From: Setaria digitata
Lineage: Eukaryota > Nematoda > Chromadorea > Rhabditida > Setariidae
NCBI GenBank assembly: GCA_003640385.1
Contig: RCAB01000001.1
Location: 1,148,774 to 1,212,773 of the forward strand
DNA length: 64,000 nucleotides
Direction: 5' to 3'
Below the pieces are notes generated by a model that was not told the origin of the DNA, made no database searches, and worked only from the letters and a program-made list of their open reading frames with translations. Positions 53,801 through 64,000 of the stretch are shown piece after piece. Both the position numbers and the translations under genes were made by a program. The first letter of the stretch is position 1, and every line of letters begins with the position of its first letter.

Positions 53801-56545
53801 AAAGTTTACTTTTATTTCTCTTTGTCATACAAACCGTTGATCATCCTTTGGTAGTAAATAACATGATCATGCTATACTTCAATACATTCCAGTCTTATCG
53901 CCTTTGTTTTTATGCAAAAACAGTGCTGTAGCTTAGCCAAAAGATCATTTAAGAAATAAAGCCGACCTTTTCTCAGTTTTTCTAAATTTTTTTCTTCGTT
54001 ACCTGGGATTTGTTTGTGCTATCATTTGAGTATCTTTTCTAGCTCACCCTTTCTTCAATTAAGCTTGTTTTTAGGCAAAAGTGCTTATACAATATGATGT
54101 CACTAAAAAGTGGCCTTGCAAACTGTTTGCTATATACGATAATGGGACGTTGAAAATTATAGTAAGTGGTTCATATTTTATCATTAATACCTTAATTTGG
54201 TACAAATCCTTAATTACTAATTGTTTTCTTTGACTTTTACAGGATTGGGAGCAAACAGATATGGAGTCTAAAATCCTTCCAGAAATTGGTTATTCTTCAG
54301 ATCTAAACAGTATTCTGTTGGAAAATGACAGACATCAAAATTTGGATTCTGATAAGAATACTGAAAAACTTTCAAATCTTCCTAAGAATTTGGACGGGGA
54401 AACATATAGTGAAAGCAAAGCTTTTATGAAAGATGGCAGTTTTTCCTACTCAAACATCAATTTGACTCACAATGATATATTTTTAGTTACGGAAATTAAT
54501 TCTGACTATAATTCAGATAAAAATTTTATTATGATTGAAAGAACAGAAGGTTCGGAAACAGAGGAAAGCGCAAGAGTGTAGTGTTAGCCTTTCATGTTTA
54601 TTTCGTTTGTTCTAATTTTCGATGCTTGTTCTATGTTTCATGAAATTGCTTTGTAGATTTTGGATTTGAACCAAACCTTGATTGGCTAAAACAGGAGAGA
54701 TGCACTGTTGGTGCGAAGATACTGGTTAATTCTTGCTTCATCTTGTTTTCAAGTCAACCACAGTAGGAAAATAAAAAGTGAAGGTTGAATTTTTTTTCAC
54801 AATTGATGTAGTGAATAAAGTTGGCTCTGGCATTCCTCGAAGAAGTGAAAGACAAGGCACTGAATTTACATGAATGTGGGGTGATGAGTTTTATTTGGGT
54901 AATACGTGTCGTTGTCAGCTAATATTTTTAGAAGTTTATTATATTCCAGCTATTGTAAAGTAATTTTCGTTATTTTTAGACTCTACCGGTGACAATATTA
55001 GTCAAGGTGACTTCTGCTTATGGTATTTTGTGGCATATTAATCGTAAACTTATCATTGTGCCTGCGAAATATTTGGGGTATTATTTCTGTTGCTTAGCTA
55101 TAAATAAAGATCAAGTTTTTTTCCTATGCTACCAATTTTATATCGCGCTCTATGATCATGAGTATCTTTAGTCATGGGATGCAGTACTTTTTGGAATACT
55201 GATATTCTAGTGCACGGTCACATGTGGGTTTATTTAAAGTCAAAGACATCCTTTCAAAATGATTATCTTTGAGTGATTCTGCAAAACTGGGCACTTGGAT
55301 GAAAGCGAAGGTGTCGCCTTTGAATGCAACTGTAATAGATTTGCCGTATCATTTCGTCGTGGTGCGCCCTTTGGAGAAGATTGACAATAAGCTAATGATA
55401 CGACAAATTAAGAATGTTTTGCAGGTACAAGTAATTGTGACAATGATGGTAAAGGCTGAGCTAAATCTCTTTCATATTTGAGCGTTGTTGGATTTCTCAA
55501 ATTTTTTTTTTTGTAGGAATAAGAGAGAAATATCAAAGAAAAATTTGCAAAGACTGCTCACAAGTTGGAAGTTGAACGCTATATAGACTGCGATAGATTA
55601 TTATAAAGAAAAAATAACTTAAATTTCAGGTTAGGGTATGTCTAGAACCTGGCATAGACAGTTTTTTTACTGTAAATGGAAAAATGTATTTACAAAAGAA
55701 CTCCGAGCTTGGTCCGATACTTATTTCTTGTGACAGGCCAGTTGTATTTGTACGCCTTTTCTGTATTGTATTTAAATATATTCTCTATCTTTAGAAGTTT
55801 AATCCTGAGTATGAGACTGAACTGTTACAGAACATTTACAAATTTTGTTCTAGAATATCGCAAGAACACCGTATGAAGCGGTTCCGAACGTGGGTCACTT
55901 TCATGAGTTCAGAACTAGACAGCGAGCCTACCTGGATGATCACTCGTCGCCAAAGACTGGTCGAGGTATCTGCTCTTAGGTGCTCTCATTAGTTTGATGA
56001 TTCTTTTGTAGAAAGCTTTCTTTCCAAAATTGTAATAAGAGAATTTACACATGGTCACATTGAAAGAGCACGCTATAAACGGAATGAGTAATTGTTGCCA
56101 GGTTGATCAAGATGGAAATGAGCTACCAGGTCAGTCTGAACTAAGCATCCAGTTGACAGGACAGACAAGTAGTAGTGACGGTAACAATGCTACTGAGGTC
56201 AGTTCTCTAGTTATGCTTTTTCCAAAAGATTTAATACTATTATTCTTTATGTTTGTTTTATGAAATTTTAGATCTTATTACAGTAGAATTTTAAGGGTAG
56301 TTAATTTGCACTGTGAGATAGCGTCCTTAAGTTTTGAAAGTGTTTTTTGGTTTCGGTTTTAAAGATTCTACAGAAAGAAAATTAAGCCTTCTTAACAATC
56401 AGGTTATATCGCGAGGTGAATGACTGAAAAAAAGTAATGCACGGTAATTTAGCAAATTTAGGTTTCTAGTCCTGAAATTCATACTGTTTAGGTCAGTGAT
56501 GATACAGTGGAAGGTGTGCCAGATTCAGACAGTGAAACTTCATGA
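50836..56545 (+). CDS. Uncharacterised large multi-exon protein, no family recognised
   Basis: A chain of about 15 exons with good donors and acceptors stays in phase from ATG 50836 to TGA 56543-56545. I do not recognise the family. Segments include GEVGLVTHISGSEIYVWLMN, CVSFIPKPPVKTLIWGYSAD, NGYDWFAYSFEFGRVGNFAY, RPSSFGCQLAIPPIHAYN, DAIMYVGVVILREPQYSIIW, NWVEYDCIEIDTEIGVPYLA, IHFPNKVKTLIDARNMCFIM, AKVLIQYDVTKKWPCKLFAI, an Asn/Asp/Ser-rich acidic stretch (54260-54560), FGFEPNLDWLKQERCTVGAK, LPVTILVKVTSAYGILWHIN, LGTWMKAKVSPLNATVIDLP, ARTPYEAVPNVGHFHEFRTR and an acidic end VEGVPDSDSETS. Repeated short beta-rich pieces of the form G-x-V-x(n)-I-x-VW suggest several small beta-barrel modules such as Tudor or OB folds. 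This is only an impression. The joins near 53790-54075, 54530-54660 and 55200-55270 are the least certain. Confidence 0.6.
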
Positions 56546-57706
56546 TCGTTTGCCTTTGTTTGGATTATAATTTATTTTCATTTAATGTTCAGCTGCAAAA
56601 AAAAGTAAACAAGTATTTCTAGTACTGCTATTTTCATTTGTAAGCTGTTCCACAATGTTTTTCCGGAGCAGAGTTTATGATTAGTGACAGTTGCTTATAG
56701 TTTGATTTCAAAAGATATTGGTAGTAAGTTGATAATTGCTAGCTCGTGCTAGATTTTATCTACAACCCATAACTTGATTTAAAGTAATATTCTTGCTTAA
56801 CTGGTTTACTTTGACTTATGTTTGAAGTACCCAAGTTCTTAGGTGCTTTATTTAGTTGTGGACTGTTGTTATATATTTTAGTGGGCAAATTCTTAGTTGC
56901 TGGTTAGAAAGCTACATAAAAGAAGCCCTCAGTTAACTCTTTCAGAGACTTCATTATATGCATTCGTGCTGGCAATCATTATGCCTTCATCGTGATTTAC
57001 AAAACCTTTTTTACATCATTGTTTTCCGCGATATTCGATTTATTTTGACAAATGCTGTATAAATATACTTTCATTTACTTTTCATTCACACATTAAGAAT
57101 TAAGTCCTTTTTCTAGCCGGAAATTGAACTCTGGCCACCCTTAAATTGAAAATTGGAATTGTTTTTGACAATGTAATTGTTGCTAGATCGATATGTGAGT
57201 TGTGGTAGGTGGATTAAGGAACTGATATCATACGTCTCCTAGTATAAAAAGAATGGAAGGCTAGATTCCTATATGAAGAAGTTCTAAATACCTTTACTGC
57301 CACCTACAGACTGAAGTTGTAGAAAAGAATGAGGAAAGCAAAGTCTGAGTAATTTCGAGGACAATGTTTGGTGTGATGAAATCAGAGCTTTGTCGCTACA
57401 TTTCCAACTTGACATGAAGAAGTGCTCAACTTTAAGGAAAGTGATTTGATTATATTTATGTGATAATAACATACAACAAAAATTCTTCAGAAGAAGGACC
57501 GACCCACTATATGTCTGCGTTTCAAGTACTTCGGACAGTGGCTATGCTGAAGCTTTCTTTTAGCTGTTTTCCAGGAGAAGGTGCTGAAAGCCCACTGAAT
57601 CACACCTGGAATGATAAGACGGAGTGAAGACTTATTCCACCTTTCATCGGTTATGGCACGAAATAGAAGATGGGAGAGGATCTGTCTGGTCAAGCTCGTC
57701 GCTGGA
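56546..57706. other. Intergenic region between convergent genes
   Basis: AT-rich sequence without a supported gene, separating the 3' ends of the uncharacterised plus-strand gene and the minus-strand coiled-coil gene. Short frames on the minus strand (57284-57472, 57487-57825) overlap the tail of the next gene or are chance. Confidence 0.5.
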
Positions 57707-58826
57707 CTAAGTCCATGTGTAAAGGTACAGGGTGAGTACAGCAAATAGGAGTGCCAGCAGTTGTATGCCATTTTTAGAAATGAGAACTGTTTCATTGATA
57801 CGTTTTCGAAGTGTAGCATTCTCATCGATGAGCACGCTGCTGCGTCTCAGCTCACCTTGAAGCATCTTCTGTACCTGAAGAAGCCCGAGCACCATCAGTG
57901 ACTGTAGTTCAGACTTCATGTCCGAACACTTATGATACAGAATGTCCCCTACCATGTTCAGCTGTGGCCAACAAGTATTCCTCACCTGTTCAACATAAGC
58001 CAGTGCCTCATCCCACTGCTGTAGCAGAAGTTCATTTTGCTCCAGGAGCTTCACTCGAGCTCTTCGTTCCTCTTCCAGCTCTTCCAGCAGTCGTGTCTCC
58101 TCCTCTGTCCTCTGCACGCTCTCATTCATATTCACATACCGAACGGTATTTTGTGATGTCTCCTCCAGAGAATCCTGCAACTAACTGTCGTTACAATTTG
58201 AAATACTCTTACTGAAGGCGTTCTTATGCATTACATTTGTTTGTCTGGAATTTTAGTTAGAAAAAGTGGTTTGGAATTAGTGACGGAGACCTAGCTGGAG
58301 CCATCGTTGATTTGTGAAGGATTTGTACTAGAAGTAATTCTCAATCACCTTCAAACAGTTCCATGATTTTTACCTGATCCGGTGAAAGTCGTTCAGAGTG
58401 GGACTGCTCAAGACGTTCGATAAGCTGGCACCTGTCAACTATGATGGCATCCTTACCCCGAATCTGTTCTTCCAAATCGAATATTGTTTGGTCACGTTCT
58501 CGAATTCGTAATTTTAATTGCGCTATCTCTAGTCCCAACTCCGTTTCTCTGTCCTTTTCTGACTTATCTGTAATGAATACCTTATCAAACGTTCTCTCAA
58601 CTTCAGCAAATCGGACCTTTTGATTGTTCGGAAAGCCTAAAGAATTCTAGAAACTCTGGCTAACTTCTTTTTGCAACAGTTGTTCACACTCTTTTTCCTT
58701 CTTGTTAACCAGCAGCAAACATTTATAGAACATCCAGAACGGAAATAAATGAATGAACTGAGCGGGTGGGATAGGAAAGAGAAAGAAACCTCGTTTGATG
58801 ATTTTCTTTGATGCCGAAGGTGCCAT
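57707..58826 (-). CDS. Coiled-coil protein with C-terminal membrane anchor, function unknown
   Basis: Minus-strand exons encode a mostly helical protein with strong heptad character: LGLEIAQLKLRIRERDQTIF with DLEEQIRGKDAIIVDRCQLI, RTEEETRLLEELEEERRARV with LLEQNELLLQQWDEALAYVE, and LIDENATLRKRINET. The C-terminus is a hydrophobic helix, IQLLALLFAVLTLYLYTWT, so the protein is probably tail-anchored with the coil in the cytosol. An RVxF-like PP1-docking sequence, KVRF, lies near its N-terminal part. The exon ending LSPDQ joins in phase to the exon starting DSLEETSQ. The start is proposed at ATG 58824-58826 (MAPSASKKIIKRGFF); this needs removal of a 63-nt in-frame intron (58647-58709) because that stretch ends in TAG. 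A further in-frame segment, about VRNTCWPQLNMVGDILYHK, may be intron or exon. Confidence 0.6.
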
Positions 58827-61269
58827 GTTGTTATGGACTGAACCTGGTCTCTAATTTCTAAAAAATTTTCTTCATTGAAATTTATTTTTGAACTACTTAT
58901 TTATTCTGTACGTAAATTGGGAATTTTATTAGAATATCTTTTCAATCCCTAACATACAGCTTTTCCTACTCAACCTGTCCTGCGCAAATCTGTAATCGCC
59001 CTTCTCTTCTTAGGGTGTTTTGGATCTTTATCGTTCTGAGATACTTCCATTCTTTGGTTTTCATCAGTTACTGACTGATTCTAAGGTCCTACAGAAAGCT
59101 TTCGTTCAGGCAATTAACCATCCGAGTTAATCTTTTCGGTAGTTACTAAATGACACATGTAATGGTTGCTTATGAGATGAAGTCACTGGGAAGAAAAAAG
59201 TTTTGATTCAGTCATATAATCAATCACTAATTGTAGTAATTATGCATAGTCCAATCAAAGCAAATAAATGACTGTGGTTGACAAATGAATTTTTTGCATG
59301 CCGTTCATGGAGGAAGTTAAGATTGGTGCTGCAGTTGAGCATCTTTGGATATCATTCAGAATGCAATAGTGCTCTTAATTCGAAACTACTGAAGGGACGA
59401 GAAAACGTTAGGGCTTCACTCTCTCTTACTGTCAAAAAAAGCTCGAGCTTACACTACCGCACTCAAGCTTTTCACGATGGAATGTCTACTATTAAGGACT
59501 AAACTATTAAAGGCTACTTTTAGATAGTTGGACGAAGAAAACAAAAAACAAAGACAATATCTCGCCAAGTGGTGTTGCTTGGCTTCGCGTACACAGTGAA
59601 ATGCAAACCAAATGAGAGCGGCTGTTTTCTCAGTGCTGTAATACCAACTCGGCAAACTTCAGCATTTTTTTTGCTACTGCATAAAAACTGAAACGAGCAG
59701 AAAGACTCGTAGAACCATGAAGCCTAAATGATGAAATCGGGTGCAAAAAGCCCAGCTCCATGACTTTCCTTCGAGATATGATCATCTACTGTTTACCATC
59801 ACCAGTTAATCATAAATACTGACATATAGCTGAAAGAAATTTTTCATCCTTCATTACTGAAACACTGAGTCATCAAGGCAAGCGGAACGCTCATTACTTG
59901 CAATACTATTCCACCCAGGCTCGTGCTCGTTTCTCGACTGAAACACGTCAAGTACATTAAATGGTTTTAATTCTTTATTGTATCTCAACGAAATCTAAAA
60001 ATAAACGAGACAGAAAACCAATTGTTTTGTAAAACGATTAATCTTTTGAGTTTAGGAAATAAATGAAAAAGTGCCGGCTCAGAATATCGATTCCATAAAC
60101 TTTTTCCAATATTCTAGCAGTTCTCTAACTATGTAAGCATGATACTCAGTGATAGATGAAGATTTGAAATGGCGTTGGTCTTCTTAAAAATGTGCTCAAG
60201 TACGTTTATGACATACAACCAACACAAGTTAATGAGAAATAACTTATTTATTCTCTTTAACGTCTGGATCTTTATCTCGAGATTCGGCGGCACATCTGAA
60301 TCATTTTTTTGCATCCTGCTATTCATACATTAGTCTGAGATTGAATTCCGCAGTGTAAGAGCTGTACACTTTATGGCGACAAATACAAATACAGGATAAA
60401 AATGTTGAAGTTTTTCGACCGCACTTCTGCTTCAGAAAGCCGGACTTTCAGCGAAGTTCCTTCTCCTATAACCACAGCTCACAACTCCACCACTGTTAAC
60501 ATAAAATAGCAGGCAACCATTACAGGCTGCTTCTTTTATTACTGGTCACAAAGCCATCAGATTTTTGGAATCAGTCGTCGAACAATGACACCGAATTATT
60601 CGGTAAACATGTCGCGTAGTCATGATAGTGATTAACTTGATGATTGCTCTCGTCTACTAATTTTAATTTGCGATTATCCATCAGCATGCTCATATTCTTA
60701 AGAGTACTCGTTTCCCTCTAGTAAAACCTCTTGAAGTGCTAATTTTATGCTGTTCAAATTCATTGCTGATATGAGTTGTTTGTCATCCATTTTAAATTCT
60801 AACAAAAATTACAGCGATTTCCCTTTCGTCTGGCATCATTTCCTTAGAGTATCATAGATATGAAATAAATAGCAAGTAATAAATCATGAGCAGAAAGATA
60901 TAAAATAAGAAATGAGCATTAAAGTGATATATATTATAGTCACATTTTTTAAAAAAATATGAAAGAGCAAATTCCATCAGTAACGGAAAAACCAGTTAGT
61001 TTTGTACCAACCCAAAATGCTGGCCTGACAAACTAAGAGAAAACGTAAAGTGGTCTCGTCCTCTTTTCTGTTTGATCGAATGAGTTCAGCTACTATTCCA
61101 ATGATCATTTACTACCAATAGTTCAACTCTATAGGAAAAAAACATTTCTTGCTCAAACATCTGAACTGGCAGAATGAAATGTAGAAATGAAGCATTTCAC
61201 CCATGTTTCAACATTTCCTCTCCACTTTCCAGATCTATTCGTTGAGAATCAGTTATCTCTTATTTCCGG
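58827..61269. other. Intergenic region
   Basis: About 2.4 kb between two minus-strand genes. I found no exon-like stretch with splice sites and no RNA gene. It should contain the promoter of the coiled-coil gene and the 3' untranslated region of the potassium channel gene. Confidence 0.45.
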
Positions 61270-63499
61270 TCACACAGTACTCAGTTCATTAGATTTACTG
61301 AATATGTTAGTGAAGAAGTGCAGCCGACTATCTTCACTAGCTAAGGAGCCATAATCGATATACCGAATTAGCGGCAGATCTTCTGGAGTGTAGGCTCCTT
61401 TCAGCCGCATCTGATGTCCTTGTCTTTTTTGACCATATTTCTGAAGCATATAACAATTTCACTCACGTAATATGTGGTAACTTTCTCAGTTAATTCTTCC
61501 CCAAATATCGGGCTTATCAAGTTGAGGATCAGAGCTATATGAATTCGGAAAACGGGAAGTGAACTCAAGAAGTCTGAAAACTTAGTCGCGGAACTGAATC
61601 AGTTATGGACCATGAACTGCTAATTAAAAATTTAGCTATAAGAATATTCTTCAGAAATTTGAGCCTATGAAATCCCTCTAATTGAGAGATTTCATACCTG
61701 ATGTAAAACAGATGCGTATCTCATTAAGTCTGGAACGTGTACCATCCTTCCGCCAACATTTACCAAAGCATAGCGAGCATCTTTAATAGCTCGTCCAAAG
61801 TAATGAATCTTGCGAATGTATTGAATTCCAACCAGATCAATACACATCGTTCTGCAGAATTCATTTTGATCAGTACCGAATTACTGAATGATTTTATTAG
61901 AAGCTGAAGGTTTTCAAAAGACTATTTTATTGGCAAACTTTTCTTCGCCTGAGTGAAAAGAAACAATTAATATAAAGGAAGGAGGTTTGTATAAACGAAC
62001 GTGATTGCCAGTCCAACAACAATGTAGAAAAGGTCAAATAAGAAATACTCGTGTTTGACCGGCACTATATCACCAAATCCGACCTGAAAGCAAATTTAGT
62101 TCAGTAACGAACAACTGGATTTGTTTTCTTTAGTTAGGTACACGATGTCGAGGATTAAAATGAAATGGAAGAATATTGGGAGGAATGAATGAGATGAATA
62201 ACTTCGTAAGGAAAAAGCATTCCCTGAAATCTCAAATTCATTCTCAACCTTTTCAACGTCCTTTCCTCTCCTTGCCAAAATTACCAATTTCTGTGAGATC
62301 TGAGAATTGATACATGATAAACTGACCGTAGTCACAGTGATAAATGAAAAGTAGAATCCAGAGAAGAAGTCCCAGTGTTCCCAGGAGGCAAGCAAAATTG
62401 CACCAACTGCAATGTAACCAAGCAACATTCCAACGACCAATGGAACTGGTATCGAGATATACTGTTCCAATCCAAACTACAATTATAGTGACATAAGCCT
62501 AGTTGAGGAGCTAGCCCAGACACCTACCTGTAGCAGCTGGTCCTTCACATTTCCGCTTATTTCACCGACCACTGACGTGATGCATACAGTTTTCTTCTCC
62601 TTGTACATTTTTTTCGCTTCTCTATATCTATGAAAAAATCACTTTATATTTACGTCACAGATAGAGTGGTTACTATCACCCCTCCGAGTATTTCTGCTAG
62701 GCACGTACTTAGCATAGAGCCAGATGATATTTTCACTTAGGAATTTTCCGATATCAGCGACAGTGATAAGGATGAGCGGCACACCGAAGAGAGCATAGAC
62801 GATACAAAACATTCGTCCTTGAAATGTCACTGGTACTAAATTGCCATAGCCTGAAGCAACATTGTATTTAACGAACATGGTCAGTGAAGCCAAAGTAAAT
62901 GACCCTAGAAGTTGAAATATTTGGGGGAATTTTACCAATTGTTGTTAGTAAAGTAGCCGTGAAGAAGAGTGCTGTTGTAAATGTCCAGCTGTATTCCTCC
63001 TCCTCCGCTTCGGAATCATTACTTGAAGTCATTGCAGTTGTAGTGCGTAGATGAGAAGCACTAATATAATGCGTGTCAAAAGCTTCGAACAATATTCGGG
63101 TCACGTTGTCCACGTGATGGATGGCCAGACGTTCAATTTCTTCTGCAATGATCCACACGAGCTACATTCTCAATCATACCAGGTGGGGCATACAATACTA
63201 TGCACATACTGCGATTCTGTTTCCCTTTGGAAAAAGTAACTGTCTGATCATTCTTCACTGATCACAAAACTCTCCGTACCATCTGAAATTGAATCGTCGT
63301 TTAACATAATCCACAGCTCGTCAAGCATCAGTTTCTTTTGCGCGAATATGTCTTTCAAGCTTTCGCGTCTCACGGCGATCTCATTCGGTCGTTCTAAATG
63401 ATAGAATGCAAGTGCACCACCAATGGTATACAATAACGACAAGATTATGAGACCGACGTGAGGTAGAATTATTCGCGCATATTTCTTCCAACCAGCCAT
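61270..63499 (-). CDS. Two-pore-domain potassium channel (TWK/K2P family)
   Basis: Minus-strand exons encode a K2P channel starting MAGWKKYARIILPHVGLIIL, whose first membrane helix continues into SLLYTIGGALAFYHLERPNE. A long extracellular loop follows (FAQKKLMLDELWIML, then NVTRILFEAFDTHYISASHL, with potential N-glycosylation sites at NVT and NDS). The first pore is TTALFFTATLLTTIGYGNLV and its following helix is FCIVYALFGVPLILITVADI. A cytoplasmic linker follows with ENIIWLYAKYVPSRN. The third helix is PVPLVVGMLLGYIAVGAILL; the second pore is FYFSFITVTTVGFGDIVPVK; the last helix is LFDLFYIVVGLAITTMCIDL. The C-terminus reads YFGRAIKDARYALVNVGGRM and ends SKSNELSTV. Both selectivity filters are intact (GYG and GFG). 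K2P channels set the resting membrane potential of nerve and muscle, and nematodes have dozens of twk genes. Which one this corresponds to cannot be said. Confidence 0.93.
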
Positions 63500-64000
63500 C
63501 GGCTCCAGCTGTACCTGAGTATATTTTAAGTAGTTGGAGGACCTTACAGAAATGGATGAAGCATGAAACTGAAATGTCCAAAATAGCTCGCATTTTCAGA
63601 CTAACTTCAATTTCACTTCTGAACAAACTGTATGTCAAGCGCTAGTGAATTCCGTTCACGTTGACGTATCTACCAGTTTCTACTTTCCCACTCAACTGTA
63701 CTATGACCCAAATCATTCATGGACAGTTTTACGTTAAAGGGTCGACTAATGCCACTTCTTCTAATTACAGTTTTCTTCACCGAAATTTTAGAGCATCAAA
63801 ATAGTAGCACTGAGCAGCAAAACAATTTTCTTCTCCTTCTATAGATTTTCCAGTTTAAAACATTACGAACAGCCAAGTGACCTAATTTATGGACGAGAAG
63901 ACTGACTGATTGACCTTGAAAGATTATCCATATCAGCTGGAGCAGCTACAACTATAAGGGATACACTCTTCCTGACTGGTGAGCACTCATCGACGAGTAA
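63500..64000. other. 5' flank of the potassium channel gene
   Basis: No gene seen. A splice or trans-splice acceptor (ACTCAG on the minus strand) lies about 15 bases before the ATG at 63499, so the upstream part may contain a 5' untranslated exon or promoter sequence. Confidence 0.4.

Noticed and set aside
57110..57140. tRNA-like 3' sequence (CCGGAAATTGAACTCTGG)
   Set aside because: No cloverleaf can be completed on either strand.

Overview
The window is nuclear DNA from a nematode. It is AT-rich, and every recognisable gene is split into short exons by introns that begin with GT and mostly end in the TTTCAG-type acceptor typical of nematodes. About a dozen genes in 64 kb, introns of roughly 60-800 bp, and a DMC1 recombinase (absent from Caenorhabditis elegans) together suggest a parasitic clade III (spirurid/filarial-like) worm. 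That placement is inference. I saw no convincing transposon, tRNA, rRNA, CRISPR or prokaryotic feature.

Left part (0-17 kb): a plus-strand tyrosylprotein sulfotransferase (4.7-7.3 kb); a complete nine-exon minus-strand DMC1 whose last intron holds an uninterrupted TA tract of about 330 bp; a doubtful plus-strand micro-gene (12.9-13.9 kb); and a divergent minus-strand PP1-type protein phosphatase (15.1-16.9 kb).

Middle part (17-42 kb), all minus strand: a many-exon SLC26 anion transporter; a small secreted protein with three cysteine-containing repeats resembling the MIG-18 fibronectin-I-like domain; a Ly6/quiver-like membrane-anchored protein; and a long KANSL1-like protein with a PEHE-type motif. 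The KANSL1-like gene lies head-to-head with a plus-strand HAT1 acetyltransferase, across a locally GC-rich gap of about 1.65 kb.

Right part (42-64 kb): HAT1, the coatomer delta subunit and a long uncharacterised gene follow each other on the plus strand. Then come a minus-strand coiled-coil protein with a C-terminal membrane anchor and a minus-strand two-pore-domain (TWK) potassium channel.

For several genes I rebuilt exons by checking that splice sites, reading phase and protein alignment agree: the sulfotransferase (363 aa), DMC1 (345 aa), the Fn1-repeat protein (191 aa) and the Ly6 protein (149 aa). Coordinates of CDS features span first to last coding base and include introns. The most noteworthy items are nematode DMC1 with its microsatellite intron, the uncharacterised 5.7-kb gene at 50.8-56.5 kb, the head-to-head pair of histone-acetylation genes, and a near-perfect 66-bp palindrome at 30.1 kb.
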